Below are positions 42,166-51,210 of a stretch of DNA of 51,467 nt, piece after piece (position 1 is the first letter of the stretch; the number at the start of each line of letters is the position of its first letter). Below the pieces are notes generated by a model. That model had not been told where the DNA came from. It saw nothing but the letters and a program-made list of their open reading frames with translations, and did no database searches. Both the position numbers and the translations under genes were made by a program. The stretch comes from Actinomycetota bacterium (GTDB lineage Bacteria > Actinomycetota > Geothermincolia > Geothermincolales > RBG-13-55-18), in contig JAFGDU010000091.1 of NCBI GenBank assembly GCA_016931915.1, forward strand, positions 1-51,467, in the 5' to 3' direction.

Positions 42166-42966
42166 TCAACGGGGGGCGATGAGGTCGCCCGCCAGGGGCG
42201 GCATGGCGTTGTACACCTCACGCACCTTGAAGAGCAGCGCACCCGGACTCAGTGGCGCCAGTTCACCCTTCACCTTGTAGCTCTTGACGTCGAAGGTGAG
42301 CACGCACAGGGCGGCCGGACAAGGGACCTTTACCTCCGCCAATCCGCGGTTGTACTTCGCCAGCTGCAGTACGAAAGCGCCCTCCCCCGCCGCGGCGGCG
42401 GCCATGACCGGGTATATACGCGGATAGCCGTCATCCGCCATGACCGCCAGTGCCTTCACCGAGGTTAATTTGGTATATTTTTCCTTGACCATGCGGGGAA
42501 CGGCAACTCCCCCGTTGCCTCCGCCGGTCCTGTGCATGCGGGCTTTGAGAAAGTCAAAGGGCACCGCGATCATGGCGGCCCCGAAGGCCGGGGATACCTC
42601 GCGCACGTCGATGACACCGGCCGCGCGCATGCCGGAATAGGCGTTATAGCGCATTAGGTTGGAAGCGTCGAGCGTCTCCTTGTACGGTCCCGTTTTCTCG
42701 AATCCCTGGAAATCACCGGTGAGGGTGGCCATGCGCAGCTTGGTGTTGACCACAGCCGCCGCCACGCGCGGATTGCCCTCGAGGTACTCCTTGCTCTTCC
42801 ACATCAGGAACTCCCCGAAGATGAGCCGGTCCCTGCGACCGTCCGGGGGCGGCTGCAGGGTCACGATGAGGGCAACGTTGGGCTTCCCCTCGGCATCGAC
42901 GGTCGCCAGGAACTTGGCGGCCATCTCCTCGGCGAAAAGGTCACTTACCTCCTGCGGCAACTCCAT
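42166..42966 (-). CDS. Pyridoxamine 5'-phosphate oxidase-like split-barrel protein
   Basis: The 266-residue protein contains two split-barrel units of the PPOX/FMN-binding superfamily. The first starts EEMAAKFLATVDAEGKPNVAL and the second KLTSVKALAVMADDGYPRIYPV. This duplicated layout, without the PdxH active-site set, fits the flavin- or heme-binding utilisation branch rather than true PdxH. GGGGGAGG lies before the ATG. It is the third gene after the glycyl radical enzyme and its activase, 58 bases downstream, so it may serve that pathway as an FMN or F420-type reductase. This is inference. Confidence 0.78.
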   Translation of the reverse strand: MELPQEVSDLFAEEMAAKFLATVDAEGKPNVALIVTLQPPPDGRRDRLIFGEFLMWKSKEYLEGNPRVAAAVVNTKLRMATLTGDFQGFEKTGPYKETLDASNLMRYNAYSGMRAAGVIDVREVSPAFGAAMIAVPFDFLKARMHRTGGGNGGVAVPRMVKEKYTKLTSVKALAVMADDGYPRIYPVMAAAAAGEGAFVLQLAKYNRGLAEVKVPCPAALCVLTFDVKSYKVKGELAPLSPGALLFKVREVYNAMPPLAGDLIAPR

Positions 42967-43024
42967 TATTCAACCTCCCCCTCTGCGCCAATCCATACAT
43001 GCCATATCCATGGTCCGGGGTACA

Positions 43025-43972
43025 TCAGCCGGTCCTCGCCGTGGCTCCGGACCAGCGGGCTATGTCCAGCCCCTCCTCATGCGCCACCCCGGCGAGAAGC
43101 ACCATCTTATCCTCGCCGAGCAACGCCTCCCCCGCCAGGTCGAAATCCATATCCAGGCGGCGGTACTTGGCGTCGCAGGTGTTGTTGAAGGCCAGCAGGT
43201 CGTACCTCTCCACCGTGGGCAGCTCATCCAGTATGAAGCGGGCGACGGCCCTGACATTTTCCTCCCCATCCGTGTAACCGGGTATAACCGGCGTGCGTAT
43301 CCACATGGGCTTTCCCTTTTCCGCTACGCTGCGGGCGTTGTCCAGCACCCGCTGGAGCGGGACGCCCGTATGCTCCAGGTGTGCTGCGGGCTCCATGATC
43401 TTGAGGTCGAAGAGCACCAGATCGGCCAGGTCCACCAGGGGTTCCAGCCTCTCCACGCTTACCCCCCCGCAGGTATCCAGGGCCAGGTGCACTCCCTCCC
43501 CGCGGATGGCCTCCATGAGCGCCAGCGAGAAGTCGAACTGCAGTGCCGGCTCTCCTCCGGAGAGGGTCACCCCTCCCCCCGATTTCTCGTAAAACACCCT
43601 GTCCCTCAGAGCCTCGGCTGCTACGTCCGCGACCGTCCTCTCTTTCCCGATCACCTCCAGGGCGGCGGCGGGGCAGGCCTCCTCACACCTGCCGCAGGCG
43701 TCGCAGAGGTCGCGGTCGATGACCATGCCCTCCGGGGTGAGTTCCAGGGCGCCCACGGGACAGGCCGTAAGGCAGTCGCGGGCCCCGATACAGCGCACGC
43801 CGTACCACATAAGCTCCGGTTTCCTGCGCAGCCCCTCCGGATTGTGGCACCAGGGGCAGCGCATGGGACAGCCCTTGAGGAAGACGGTGGTGCGTATGCC
43901 AGGACCGTCCTCCGTGGAGTAGCGCTGCACGTTGAAGACCACGCCGGTGAAGGCGCCGCTCTCAGAGGTCAT
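43025..43972 (-). CDS. Glycyl radical enzyme activase (radical SAM)
   Basis: The 315-residue protein has the activase start VVFNVQRYSTEDGPGIRTT and the radical SAM cluster CPMRCPWCHNPEG. Two extra 4Fe-4S clusters are inserted, in CIGARDCLTACP and CDACGRCEEACP. The insert is typical of activases of benzylsuccinate synthase, glycerol dehydratase and other non-PFL enzymes. It abstracts hydrogen from the glycine of its partner enzyme, the gene directly upstream, whose stop it overlaps by 11 bases. GGGAG precedes the ATG. Confidence 0.94.
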   Translation of the reverse strand: MTSESGAFTGVVFNVQRYSTEDGPGIRTTVFLKGCPMRCPWCHNPEGLRRKPELMWYGVRCIGARDCLTACPVGALELTPEGMVIDRDLCDACGRCEEACPAAALEVIGKERTVADVAAEALRDRVFYEKSGGGVTLSGGEPALQFDFSLALMEAIRGEGVHLALDTCGGVSVERLEPLVDLADLVLFDLKIMEPAAHLEHTGVPLQRVLDNARSVAEKGKPMWIRTPVIPGYTDGEENVRAVARFILDELPTVERYDLLAFNNTCDAKYRRLDMDFDLAGEALLGEDKMVLLAGVAHEEGLDIARWSGATARTG

Positions 43973-46361
43973 GGGACTCCCTGGCGATGATCTCGTCCTG
44001 CATCTCCTTGCCCAGCATCACGAAGTAGGCGTTGTAGCCCGTCACCCTTACCAGCAGGTTGCGGTATTCCTCCGGCCGGCGCTGCGCTTCGCGCAGGGTC
44101 TCCGGGTCGAGGACGTTGATCTGCAGCGCGGTACCGCCCTTCTCCCCGTAGGCTTGCAGGAAGGCCATGAGCTTGTCCGTGTGTTCCTCGTCACGCAACA
44201 GGGACGGGCTGAAGCTCATGGTATGGGATGTGCCGTTGGGCGCCGTCTCCAGGCCCATCTTCCCCACCGAGAGGATCTCAGCCGTGGGGCCATTGTGGTC
44301 GGCGCCGTCCACCGGACCGATGGCATTGGAGAGAAAGGTGCCCTTCTTCCTGCCGTCGGGGGTCGCCGCCGTGGATGGTGCGAAGGCGATCCAGTAATTC
44401 CAGGACAGGTAACCGGCGCGGTAACGCCTGCCGGTGGCGGGAGAGACGTGCTCCGAGACCATGATAGTCCATGCTTGAGACAGATCACGGGCTATCTCGT
44501 CAGCGTAGTCGTCGTCGTTACCGTATTTGGGAGCCTTGTTGATCAAGGTCTGACGCAGCGGCTCGTAACCCTCGTAGTCGTCCTTTATCGCCTTCGCCAG
44601 GTCTCCCATTTTCACCTTGCCATCCTCGTAGACCAACTTCTTCACCGCCGCCAGGGAATCGGCCGCGGTTGCGAAGGCCACGCCCTCCACGGTTATATAG
44701 GCGTGACGGGCTCCGCCCTGGGTAACGTCCCGGCCTTTCTCGGCACAGCCTCCGACCAGGGTCGAGAGGTAGGGCGTGGGCTCGTACTCCGCCCGGATGC
44801 TGTCGGCCTCGTCGCTTATGGAAAGCATGTAGTCCATGAGCGCCTTTAGCTGGGCCATGAAGGCGGCGCGAAACTGATCCCAGGAGGTGAAGTCCTCCAC
44901 CCTGCCGGTGTCCGGCCCGATGTGCTTGTTCGTGGTCGCATCGCGGCCGCGGAAGAAGACCAGTTCCACCGCCTTGGCCAGGTTGAAGTTGACATCGACG
45001 GTGCCGGAGCGGTCGTCACCCTGCAGGGTGTTCTCCAGGCACCCCACGGGAGCGTAATCCCAGAGCCGGTCCTCGGGCAATCCCTGCCAGGCCAGTCCGC
45101 GTATGGAATTCTCGTCGAAGTTCATGAGGAACGGCGAACCCTGAGTCGCCGAGACCATCTCCGCCACCCGCCTCAGCAGCGGCTCCGGCGTGTTGCGGTG
45201 AAGCCTTATATTGGGCTTCGGCTCCAGCATGTTCATCTCCTCGATGACGTCCAGGATGAGCCAGGTGAGGCGATTGGAGGCATCTCCGCCGTCGGCGTCG
45301 ATCCCTCCTATGGTCATCAGCTGCCCGAAGCCGGAGTTGATGCCCTGGTTGGTCATCACCCGGCACTGGAAATCGTAGGCGTAGTTATGCTTGATCCAGT
45401 AGCACTCCAGGAGCTCCCTGGCCTGCATCTCGTCCAGCTTGCCCCCCTCGAGGTCCGACTCGAGATAGGGGTTCATGTACTGATCGAAGCGGCCGTGGGA
45501 GAGGCCGGCTCCCGGATACGATTCGGCGGCCATGATCAGCATGTGCGTGAACCACAGGGACTGCAGGGCTTCATGGAAGGTCTCGGCCGCTTCCCAGGGC
45601 ACCTTGCGGCAGATGCGGGCTATCTCGCTGAGCTCTGCGGCTCTCCCGGCATCGCTTTCCTCCGCCGCCGATCTCTCCGCCTCCGCGGCATAGCGGGTGG
45701 CTAAATCCCGGACGGCCTCGCAGCAGATCATGAGGGCCTGCAAAAAATCTCTGTGCTCGGGGTCCGCCGTCTCATCCTTTAGTCTCGCGAGTTCCGCATA
45801 CACTCCGGAGAACCCCTCCCTGAGTATGCGGGGATAGTCGGGGATGATGTGGCCTGGGATGGCTCCGGCATTTCCGATCCCGATCTCGTTGATCTCCGCG
45901 CCCTTCTTCCACCACTTGTCCACCCGCTTGTGCCACTTCTTCGCTTCCTTGCGGTTGTGGCATTTGGAGAGAGCGGTGTTGAACTGCCCCCCCACGATCA
46001 GCTCGCCCTCCAGGATATGCACCGGCAGGTAGCTCGCGCATACCTCGCGGAAGAACAGCGCCCTGCGCACCACCAGGGACCGTTCCCAGAAACCCGCCGG
46101 GAGTCCTACCTCGCGCGCCATGACGCGCAGCGACTCGGCGAAAGCCCCCATGAAAGGGACCATTTCCGGGATGATGCCCCAGTTCACCGGCGACCACACC
46201 ACGTCCCAATCCTTGCCGGTGGTAAAGGGCATGACCTCGTTGCGGAAATAGGGGCGGTCGGCTATGGAGTAGTATTCATCGCGCAGTCTTTTCACGCGCT
46301 CCGACAGCCTGTCCGACGCATGCCATATCTTTTCGGGGGTTATTACTTCCTTGTCCATCAT
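43962..46361 (-). CDS. Glycyl radical enzyme, PFL-like, substrate unknown
   Basis: About 799 residues from the ATG at 46361, which lies 11 bases after GGGAGG. The glycyl radical loop RVTGYNAYF lies near the C-terminus (Gly about 775). The thiyl cysteine is in PVGCLENTLQGDDRSGTVD, about residue 441, with Glu two positions later. This GC-x-E arrangement marks the dehydratase/lyase/decarboxylase side of the family, whereas pyruvate formate-lyase has two adjacent cysteines. The QCRVMTNQGINSGFGQLMTIG block is well kept. Candidates include diol or hydroxyproline dehydratases, C-S or C-N lyases, and arylacetate decarboxylases; I cannot choose. The activase gene overlaps its end. Confidence 0.93.
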   Translation of the reverse strand: MMDKEVITPEKIWHASDRLSERVKRLRDEYYSIADRPYFRNEVMPFTTGKDWDVVWSPVNWGIIPEMVPFMGAFAESLRVMAREVGLPAGFWERSLVVRRALFFREVCASYLPVHILEGELIVGGQFNTALSKCHNRKEAKKWHKRVDKWWKKGAEINEIGIGNAGAIPGHIIPDYPRILREGFSGVYAELARLKDETADPEHRDFLQALMICCEAVRDLATRYAAEAERSAAEESDAGRAAELSEIARICRKVPWEAAETFHEALQSLWFTHMLIMAAESYPGAGLSHGRFDQYMNPYLESDLEGGKLDEMQARELLECYWIKHNYAYDFQCRVMTNQGINSGFGQLMTIGGIDADGGDASNRLTWLILDVIEEMNMLEPKPNIRLHRNTPEPLLRRVAEMVSATQGSPFLMNFDENSIRGLAWQGLPEDRLWDYAPVGCLENTLQGDDRSGTVDVNFNLAKAVELVFFRGRDATTNKHIGPDTGRVEDFTSWDQFRAAFMAQLKALMDYMLSISDEADSIRAEYEPTPYLSTLVGGCAEKGRDVTQGGARHAYITVEGVAFATAADSLAAVKKLVYEDGKVKMGDLAKAIKDDYEGYEPLRQTLINKAPKYGNDDDYADEIARDLSQAWTIMVSEHVSPATGRRYRAGYLSWNYWIAFAPSTAATPDGRKKGTFLSNAIGPVDGADHNGPTAEILSVGKMGLETAPNGTSHTMSFSPSLLRDEEHTDKLMAFLQAYGEKGGTALQINVLDPETLREAQRRPEEYRNLLVRVTGYNAYFVMLGKEMQDEIIARESHDL

Positions 46362-46490
46362 CCTCTTACCCACCTCCCTGGGCTGGATACAGACTCACAC
46401 CGCTTATGCCTGTAATAGAAGGTTTCACCACCCAAGCTTAAACCTATACACCTGGTTCCCGGAATGATCTCCGTCACCGCCTCGCGGCGC

Positions 46491-47570
46491 TTAGAAGAGC
46501 AGTTTCTGAAACTGCCAGTCCAGCATGGAGCTACCGACCTCGAGCAGGCGCAGGTCCCTGGTCATACTGCTGATGGCCTCGTCCTCGAGCAGCTTGCTTT
46601 CCTCTATAGCGCCGCGCATGGAATGCACCCAGGAGGGAAGCGCCTTGCCGAAGAATAGGAGGAGTTCCATGCGCTCCCTGCCGTTTTCGGTCTCGCCGAA
46701 GGTCAGCTCCAGCAGCTTCTCTCCGAGCATGCGGTAAGCGGTCAACTCCACCTTGCGCTGGGCCATGAGCATCCTCAGGTCGGGAGATATGCTCGCGGGG
46801 TCCACGCTCGACACGACGAGATGATGCCAGCGTTCGATATAGGAGATGATGATCGGGATAAGCGCGGCACGCTCCCAGAGGAAGAGGGTGCGCGAGATAC
46901 GCTCGTGGCCCCCACCCTCCTCTCCGATCATGTGGTCCGCAGGCACCCTGACATCATCCAGGATCACATTTCCGTGAGGGGACGTGGGGAGGAACCCCAG
47001 TTCCACCGCTTCAACCTTCACCCCGTCCAGCTTCTCCACCATAAAGGCGGTCAGACCATCCTTGCCGGCGTCTGGGTCTGTCGAGGCCAAAACGAGGAAG
47101 ACGTCCGCCACCGGTGCGTTGGTCACCGGACCCTTGATACCCTTGACGACGTATGCGTCGCGATCCTTCCTCGCCACCGTGATCATGCGCGAGGGATCGC
47201 CGCCGCTGCCGGGTTCGGATATGGCCGCCGCACCTATGCGTTCTCCGCTGCAAAGCGAGGGCAGAAAGCGCTCCTTCAAGGCACGGGAACCGAAGACCTG
47301 CAGGGGGTAGGCGCAGAGCATGACGTGGTCTACCAGGCTGAGGGTCAGGCCCAGATCCAGGCCCTCTCCCGCCAGCAGCGCCACGCTCTCGACGAAATCC
47401 TCTATCGTGTCTCCCTCGCCGCCGTATTCCTTGTCGATGATGGCACCGACGAGCCCCAGATCGGCCATCTCTCTCCATAATCCGCGATCGAACCCGCCAG
47501 CTGCGGACCTGCTCTCGATACTGTCGTAAACCTTGCTGCGTGCGAAACTGCGCATCTCCTTGGTGTTCAT
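46491..47570 (-). CDS. Divergent acyl-CoA dehydrogenase
   Basis: The 359-residue protein has the acyl-CoA dehydrogenase fold: GLVGAIIDKEYGGEG, AAISEPGSGGDPSRM and VEAVELGFLPTSPHGNVILDDVRVP. The C-terminal FAD/substrate segment is unusual: RDLRLLEVGSSMLDWQFQK stands where RDA---I-EGT-EIQ is expected, and the protein is about 20 residues short. The medium-chain-type catalytic Glu would be Ser here. A Glu in FLWERAAL could serve instead, as in isovaleryl-CoA dehydrogenase. It may therefore act on a branched or unusual acyl-CoA, or be catalytically altered. It lies 118 bases upstream of the glycyl radical enzyme and in the same direction. Confidence 0.85.
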   Translation of the reverse strand: MNTKEMRSFARSKVYDSIESRSAAGGFDRGLWREMADLGLVGAIIDKEYGGEGDTIEDFVESVALLAGEGLDLGLTLSLVDHVMLCAYPLQVFGSRALKERFLPSLCSGERIGAAAISEPGSGGDPSRMITVARKDRDAYVVKGIKGPVTNAPVADVFLVLASTDPDAGKDGLTAFMVEKLDGVKVEAVELGFLPTSPHGNVILDDVRVPADHMIGEEGGGHERISRTLFLWERAALIPIIISYIERWHHLVVSSVDPASISPDLRMLMAQRKVELTAYRMLGEKLLELTFGETENGRERMELLLFFGKALPSWVHSMRGAIEESKLLEDEAISSMTRDLRLLEVGSSMLDWQFQKLLF

Positions 47571-47923
47571 GCTGCCTCACCTCTCGGGTCCGTCACTCCC
47601 TGCTCTCCGCCGGGCAAAGATGCCGTCATCCCGGCTATATATATCATAGCTTTCCCCGCTTAGCAGCGGCAATCCCAAGCATGGGCGGTGGAAGGCAAGC
47701 TGCTCGGCCGGGCTACCCTCGAACAAGGGGATACAGGACCTCTGCGTAAAGACCGCACCGGACGGCACCTCTTCTATACCTTCTTCAAGGCGGGGTGATC
47801 GAGCAAGGTTACCTTACGAAAAACGTAGCTCAGATTCCGCAACATGACCACGGGGGGTGTCGTTAAAGCCGCTCTCGACCTCGACCACTTGCGAAGGATT
47901 TCCGCTTCCTGAAAAACGAACGC
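47571..47923. other. Gene-free stretch
   Basis: This 353-base space between two same-strand genes holds no convincing gene. A TATATATAT run near 47637-47645 and short partial palindromes are visible, and it may carry the promoter of the acyl-CoA dehydrogenase. I could not define boxes, a terminator or a repeat of the families found elsewhere in the window. Confidence 0.4.
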
Positions 47924-49408
47924 TCAGGCGCGGATGGCGTCGTTGAGGTACTCGGTGTATGCGATCAGCTCCTGCATGGAGGCGAATTCCTCGCTGGCGA
48001 AGCAGAATTCCTCCGACCAGCGGTTGAGGCGCATGCTCTCCCTCCTCTCCTGCGAGTAAGTGCGCAGGAAGGTCTGGTAGAGCTCGGTGCCCCTGAAGAC
48101 CACCAGGGGAAAGAAGGTGGCCTCCCTCACGCCCTCCGCGCGCAGGGTCTCCACGGTGCGCTCCAGTGAGGCGCGGCTCTCGCCGGGAAGGCCGGCGATG
48201 AAGGTGAGGATGGGGGTCAGGCCATATGAGCGCGCCGCTCTCACCGCGTCCAGGATCTCCTCCCTGGTAGTCCTCTTCTTCACTACCTCGTTCAGGATAC
48301 GGTTATCCAGGGACTCGGCGCCCATGGCCACGGTGCCGAAGTTGCTGTCTCGCAGCCCCGCCAGCACCTCCGGGGTGAGGGAATCGGCGCGGGTCTGTAT
48401 ATGGTACGTGAACGGCACCTCCCTGACCGTCTCCAGAAGCGCTCTCAGGCGGGGGCGGTTGAGGGCGAAGGTCGCGTCTCCGAAATAGAAGGACCTCTCA
48501 CCCTCCTGGAATCCCTCCCAGCAATAATCGAGCACCTCGCGCACGTAGGCGGGGGAATGGAAGCGCGTCTTCCTCTTCCACACCGCGGGGTCGAGGCAGA
48601 AGGTGCATTCCTCGGGGCATCCGCGCGAGGTGAGAAAACCGGTCCCGGGGATGTAGTCGTCCAGTGGGTTGAGGGCCTTCAGCAGGCGGTGGCGCGTATC
48701 GATTGCGAACTCCTCCGACACCGTGTAGATGTGGGGGAAGACATCCAGGTCCCTCTCCCGCTCCCGCTCCCGGTTATGGACCACTCTCCCGCCTCCGTCG
48801 CGCCAGGTGAGCCCGGCGATGGACGAGAAGTCACCCTCGCCCCTTCCCAGGGCACGCATGAGCTCCAGGGCCGTCCATTCTCCCTCGCCGCGCACCACGA
48901 AATCCGCCGCCCCGTCGTCCATTATCTCCTGCGGGTGCATGGTGGAGTATACTCCCCCCGCCACCAGCTTTGCCCCGGGCAGCCTCTCCTTGATGCGCCC
49001 CAGGAGTTCCCGGGCATGCAGGGCGACGTAATAGATGGAGATGGGAAAGAGCACCACCTCGGGCTGGATGCGCTCGAGGGACGCCTCCATGTTGTCACGC
49101 ATGCGTGCCAGCGCGTCCTCGCCGCCGACCGGCGCGGTGGAGATGGCGTCGTCCGGCAGCCCCTCCTCCACCTCACGGAACCATGCCTCCTCGCTGAAGA
49201 CATCGGCCATGAGATTTAGGACTTCCAGTTCAACGCCATGGCGCTTGAGAAAGGCCGCGATGTACATGGCGCCGTACTCCGGCACCAGCAGGGCCTTGTT
49301 GCGTATGGCCCAGTAGCGCACCTGCCAGAGGGGCCAGGGCTTGGTCTCCATGAGGCCGAAGCCCCAGGCATCGGAGATTATCGCCGCCTTGGGTGACCTC
49401 TCAACCAT
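47924..49408 (-). CDS. B12-binding-domain radical SAM protein
   Basis: The 494-residue protein has an N-terminal Rossmann-like cobalamin-binding domain (about 1-200, with VLFPISIYYVAL and LVAGGVYSTMHP). A radical SAM domain follows, with the cluster motif SRGCPEECTFC (Cys264, 268, 271), then the FGDATFALN and MGAESLDNRILNEVVKK blocks. The class includes methylases, ring-forming enzymes and methylthio-transferases acting on lipids or natural products. A low-complexity RERERERE stretch lies near residue 213. The lysine of the cobalamin DxHxxG motif is absent, as in most of this class. It lies 31 bases after the FAD oxidoreductase. Confidence 0.87.
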   Translation of the reverse strand: MVERSPKAAIISDAWGFGLMETKPWPLWQVRYWAIRNKALLVPEYGAMYIAAFLKRHGVELEVLNLMADVFSEEAWFREVEEGLPDDAISTAPVGGEDALARMRDNMEASLERIQPEVVLFPISIYYVALHARELLGRIKERLPGAKLVAGGVYSTMHPQEIMDDGAADFVVRGEGEWTALELMRALGRGEGDFSSIAGLTWRDGGGRVVHNRERERERDLDVFPHIYTVSEEFAIDTRHRLLKALNPLDDYIPGTGFLTSRGCPEECTFCLDPAVWKRKTRFHSPAYVREVLDYCWEGFQEGERSFYFGDATFALNRPRLRALLETVREVPFTYHIQTRADSLTPEVLAGLRDSNFGTVAMGAESLDNRILNEVVKKRTTREEILDAVRAARSYGLTPILTFIAGLPGESRASLERTVETLRAEGVREATFFPLVVFRGTELYQTFLRTYSQERRESMRLNRWSEEFCFASEEFASMQELIAYTEYLNDAIRA

Positions 49409-49439
49409 GGATTAACAACCAGCCCCTCCCGTCTTTATC

Positions 49440-50813
49440 TCAACCCAGTATGCTCTCCACGCAGAGGATAGCGGAACGTGATGCGCCCTCGATGGCCAGT
49501 CCCCTGCCCAGGTAGGTATCGCCTGCGAAATAGAGGCCGTCCACGCCAGGCGCCTGCAGGTCAGGCTTGAAGTCACCCGTCAAGCCGGGTTTGCGTGCCA
49601 GGCCGTCGCACCCGGTGGTGAAATAGGGCAGCGCGAAATCCACCTCGTCCTCGCCGAAGGAATACATCTCCTTGACGTCCTCCCAGTGCTGCTCCATGAG
49701 GCGCCCGAGGTTGAACTTGTCCTCCAGCTCCCACGGCTCCGCCACGTTGTCGGTGACCAGCAGATAGCGGCCATCCGGAGCCACCCCGGGATCGAAGGCG
49801 GTGGGGGTGAAGGCCTGCAGGGGCAGCCCCGTACGGGGCGAGGAAAGGGCAGACATGAAGACCTGGCGCTCGTACAGGGGACGCGAGGTGCCGATGATAT
49901 ACCCGAGCAGGCCGGTCCTCTCCCCCCTGATATCCTCGATGCGCTTCAGCCACCATCCCGGCAGGGGCGAATGCTCGCGATCGAAGTCCAGCACCTTGTC
50001 CAGGTGCCAGATGGGGAGGGCCAGCACCACCAGGGGAGCGGTCACCAGGTCGGTGGAGACGAAGCGCCACTCCCTGGCTATGGGGTTTGCGCCCTTGCGC
50101 GCCACCCTCACGCCCACGGCCCTGTTCCCCTCGAAGACCACCTGCTCCACGCGGGCTCCCAGCTCCAGCTTGCCTCCCAGTTCCTGGAAAGCATCCACCA
50201 TGGGGCCGATGACCCCCCACATGCCGCCGCGGGGGTAGGCGGCGATGAGAACCGCCCGTCCCTTGATTAGGGCCTCACGCGCTATATACAGGCACTCACC
50301 CGCGGACTGCTCCCGCACGTCCGGGATGGTGGTCATGATCATGCTCATGTTCTCCCATACCTCGCGCAGGTTCCCGGTCATGCCGTTCTTATCAAGCCAC
50401 TCGCCGAAGGATCGGTTGTCCCAGGCCTTGAAATCCGCCTCCTCCAGGGTGGCGATGCCCTTCATGAGTTCTATGAAATCCGCTTTCTCCTCGTCTGTGA
50501 GCTGGATATAGGTCTGCATGTCGTGCCAGGCCCCTTCATCGTAGAGATCGAGGGTGACGGAGAAGGCGGCCCACTCGAACTCCTTGCCCACGCGGGTACC
50601 GAGTTCGTGGCAGTAACCCTTCTTCCCCATCTCGATCATATGCAGCCCGATATCGACCTTATATCCGCCTGGCAGCTCGTAGGACTGCATGCGCCCCCCC
50701 GCCTTGGGGTACATCTCCAGGAGCAGGGTCTTCTTCCCCGCCTGCTGCAGCTGCGAGGCCACGCCCAACCCGGCGATACCTGCTCCTACCACGATCGCGT
50801 CGTAATCACTCAT
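49440..50813 (-). CDS. FAD-dependent phytoene desaturase-like oxidoreductase
   Basis: The 457-residue flavoprotein has the N-terminal AIVVGAGIAGLGVASQL and MYPKAGGRMQSYELPGG. The C-terminal GLYFAGDTYLGRGLAIEGA is the second FAD contact of the amine oxidase/phytoene desaturase superfamily. It is related in plan to the protein at 9809, but the two diverge in the substrate domain. GGGGAGG precedes the ATG. It is followed on the same strand by the B12 radical SAM gene after 31 bases, so the two may modify one isoprenoid or polyketide-like molecule. Confidence 0.85.
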   Translation of the reverse strand: MSDYDAIVVGAGIAGLGVASQLQQAGKKTLLLEMYPKAGGRMQSYELPGGYKVDIGLHMIEMGKKGYCHELGTRVGKEFEWAAFSVTLDLYDEGAWHDMQTYIQLTDEEKADFIELMKGIATLEEADFKAWDNRSFGEWLDKNGMTGNLREVWENMSMIMTTIPDVREQSAGECLYIAREALIKGRAVLIAAYPRGGMWGVIGPMVDAFQELGGKLELGARVEQVVFEGNRAVGVRVARKGANPIAREWRFVSTDLVTAPLVVLALPIWHLDKVLDFDREHSPLPGWWLKRIEDIRGERTGLLGYIIGTSRPLYERQVFMSALSSPRTGLPLQAFTPTAFDPGVAPDGRYLLVTDNVAEPWELEDKFNLGRLMEQHWEDVKEMYSFGEDEVDFALPYFTTGCDGLARKPGLTGDFKPDLQAPGVDGLYFAGDTYLGRGLAIEGASRSAILCVESILG

Positions 50814-50922
50814 CCTGCCTCCCCGTATCCATTACCCCTCCCACGAACACCGTTTGCCTGCATCGGCAGCCGGCTGGCCGCAGTATCCCCCTTCCATCCA
50901 AGTTAGAAGGAACGGCTGCGTC

Positions 50923-51201
50923 CTATCCGCCCGCCATGCGGGAGATTATATATATCTCGTCTCCGTCGTTCAGTACCTCGTCGTCCTCTGCTATGGGCGT
51001 GCCTCTGCGGGTCGCCTTGATCAGGGGATGGAACGCCTCCTCGGCCGCATCCCACATGTTCTTCGGCAGGCGTGGCCCGAACTGCCTTCCAACGCGCAGC
51101 ATGAGGTCGGCGACCTTCGCGCCGTCCGGCAGCTCGAAATCCTCCTCCTTCACCCCCGCATAATGTCTGAGGATGCCGGTGAAGCGTGCTTTTACCCGCA
51201 T
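50923..51201 (-). CDS. MoaD/ThiS-family ubiquitin-like sulfur carrier
   Basis: The 92-residue protein has the beta-grasp pattern of MoaD/ThiS and ends in the required Gly-Gly (ISRMAGG), which an E1-like enzyme adenylates and thiolates. The LNDGDEIYII strand just before the tail is the usual final strand. It starts nine bases after an acyl-CoA dehydrogenase gene on the same strand, and no moaE, thiG or E1-like gene is in the window. It could serve molybdopterin or tungstopterin, thiamine or another sulfur transfer; the partner is unknown. Confidence 0.88.
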   Translation of the reverse strand: MRVKARFTGILRHYAGVKEEDFELPDGAKVADLMLRVGRQFGPRLPKNMWDAAEEAFHPLIKATRRGTPIAEDDEVLNDGDEIYIISRMAGG

Positions 51202-51210
51202 TTACTCTTT

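Noticed and set aside
47577..47768. 63-codon minus-strand frame in the gap upstream of the acyl-CoA dehydrogenase
   Set aside because: No ribosome binding site, no family resemblance and mixed composition.
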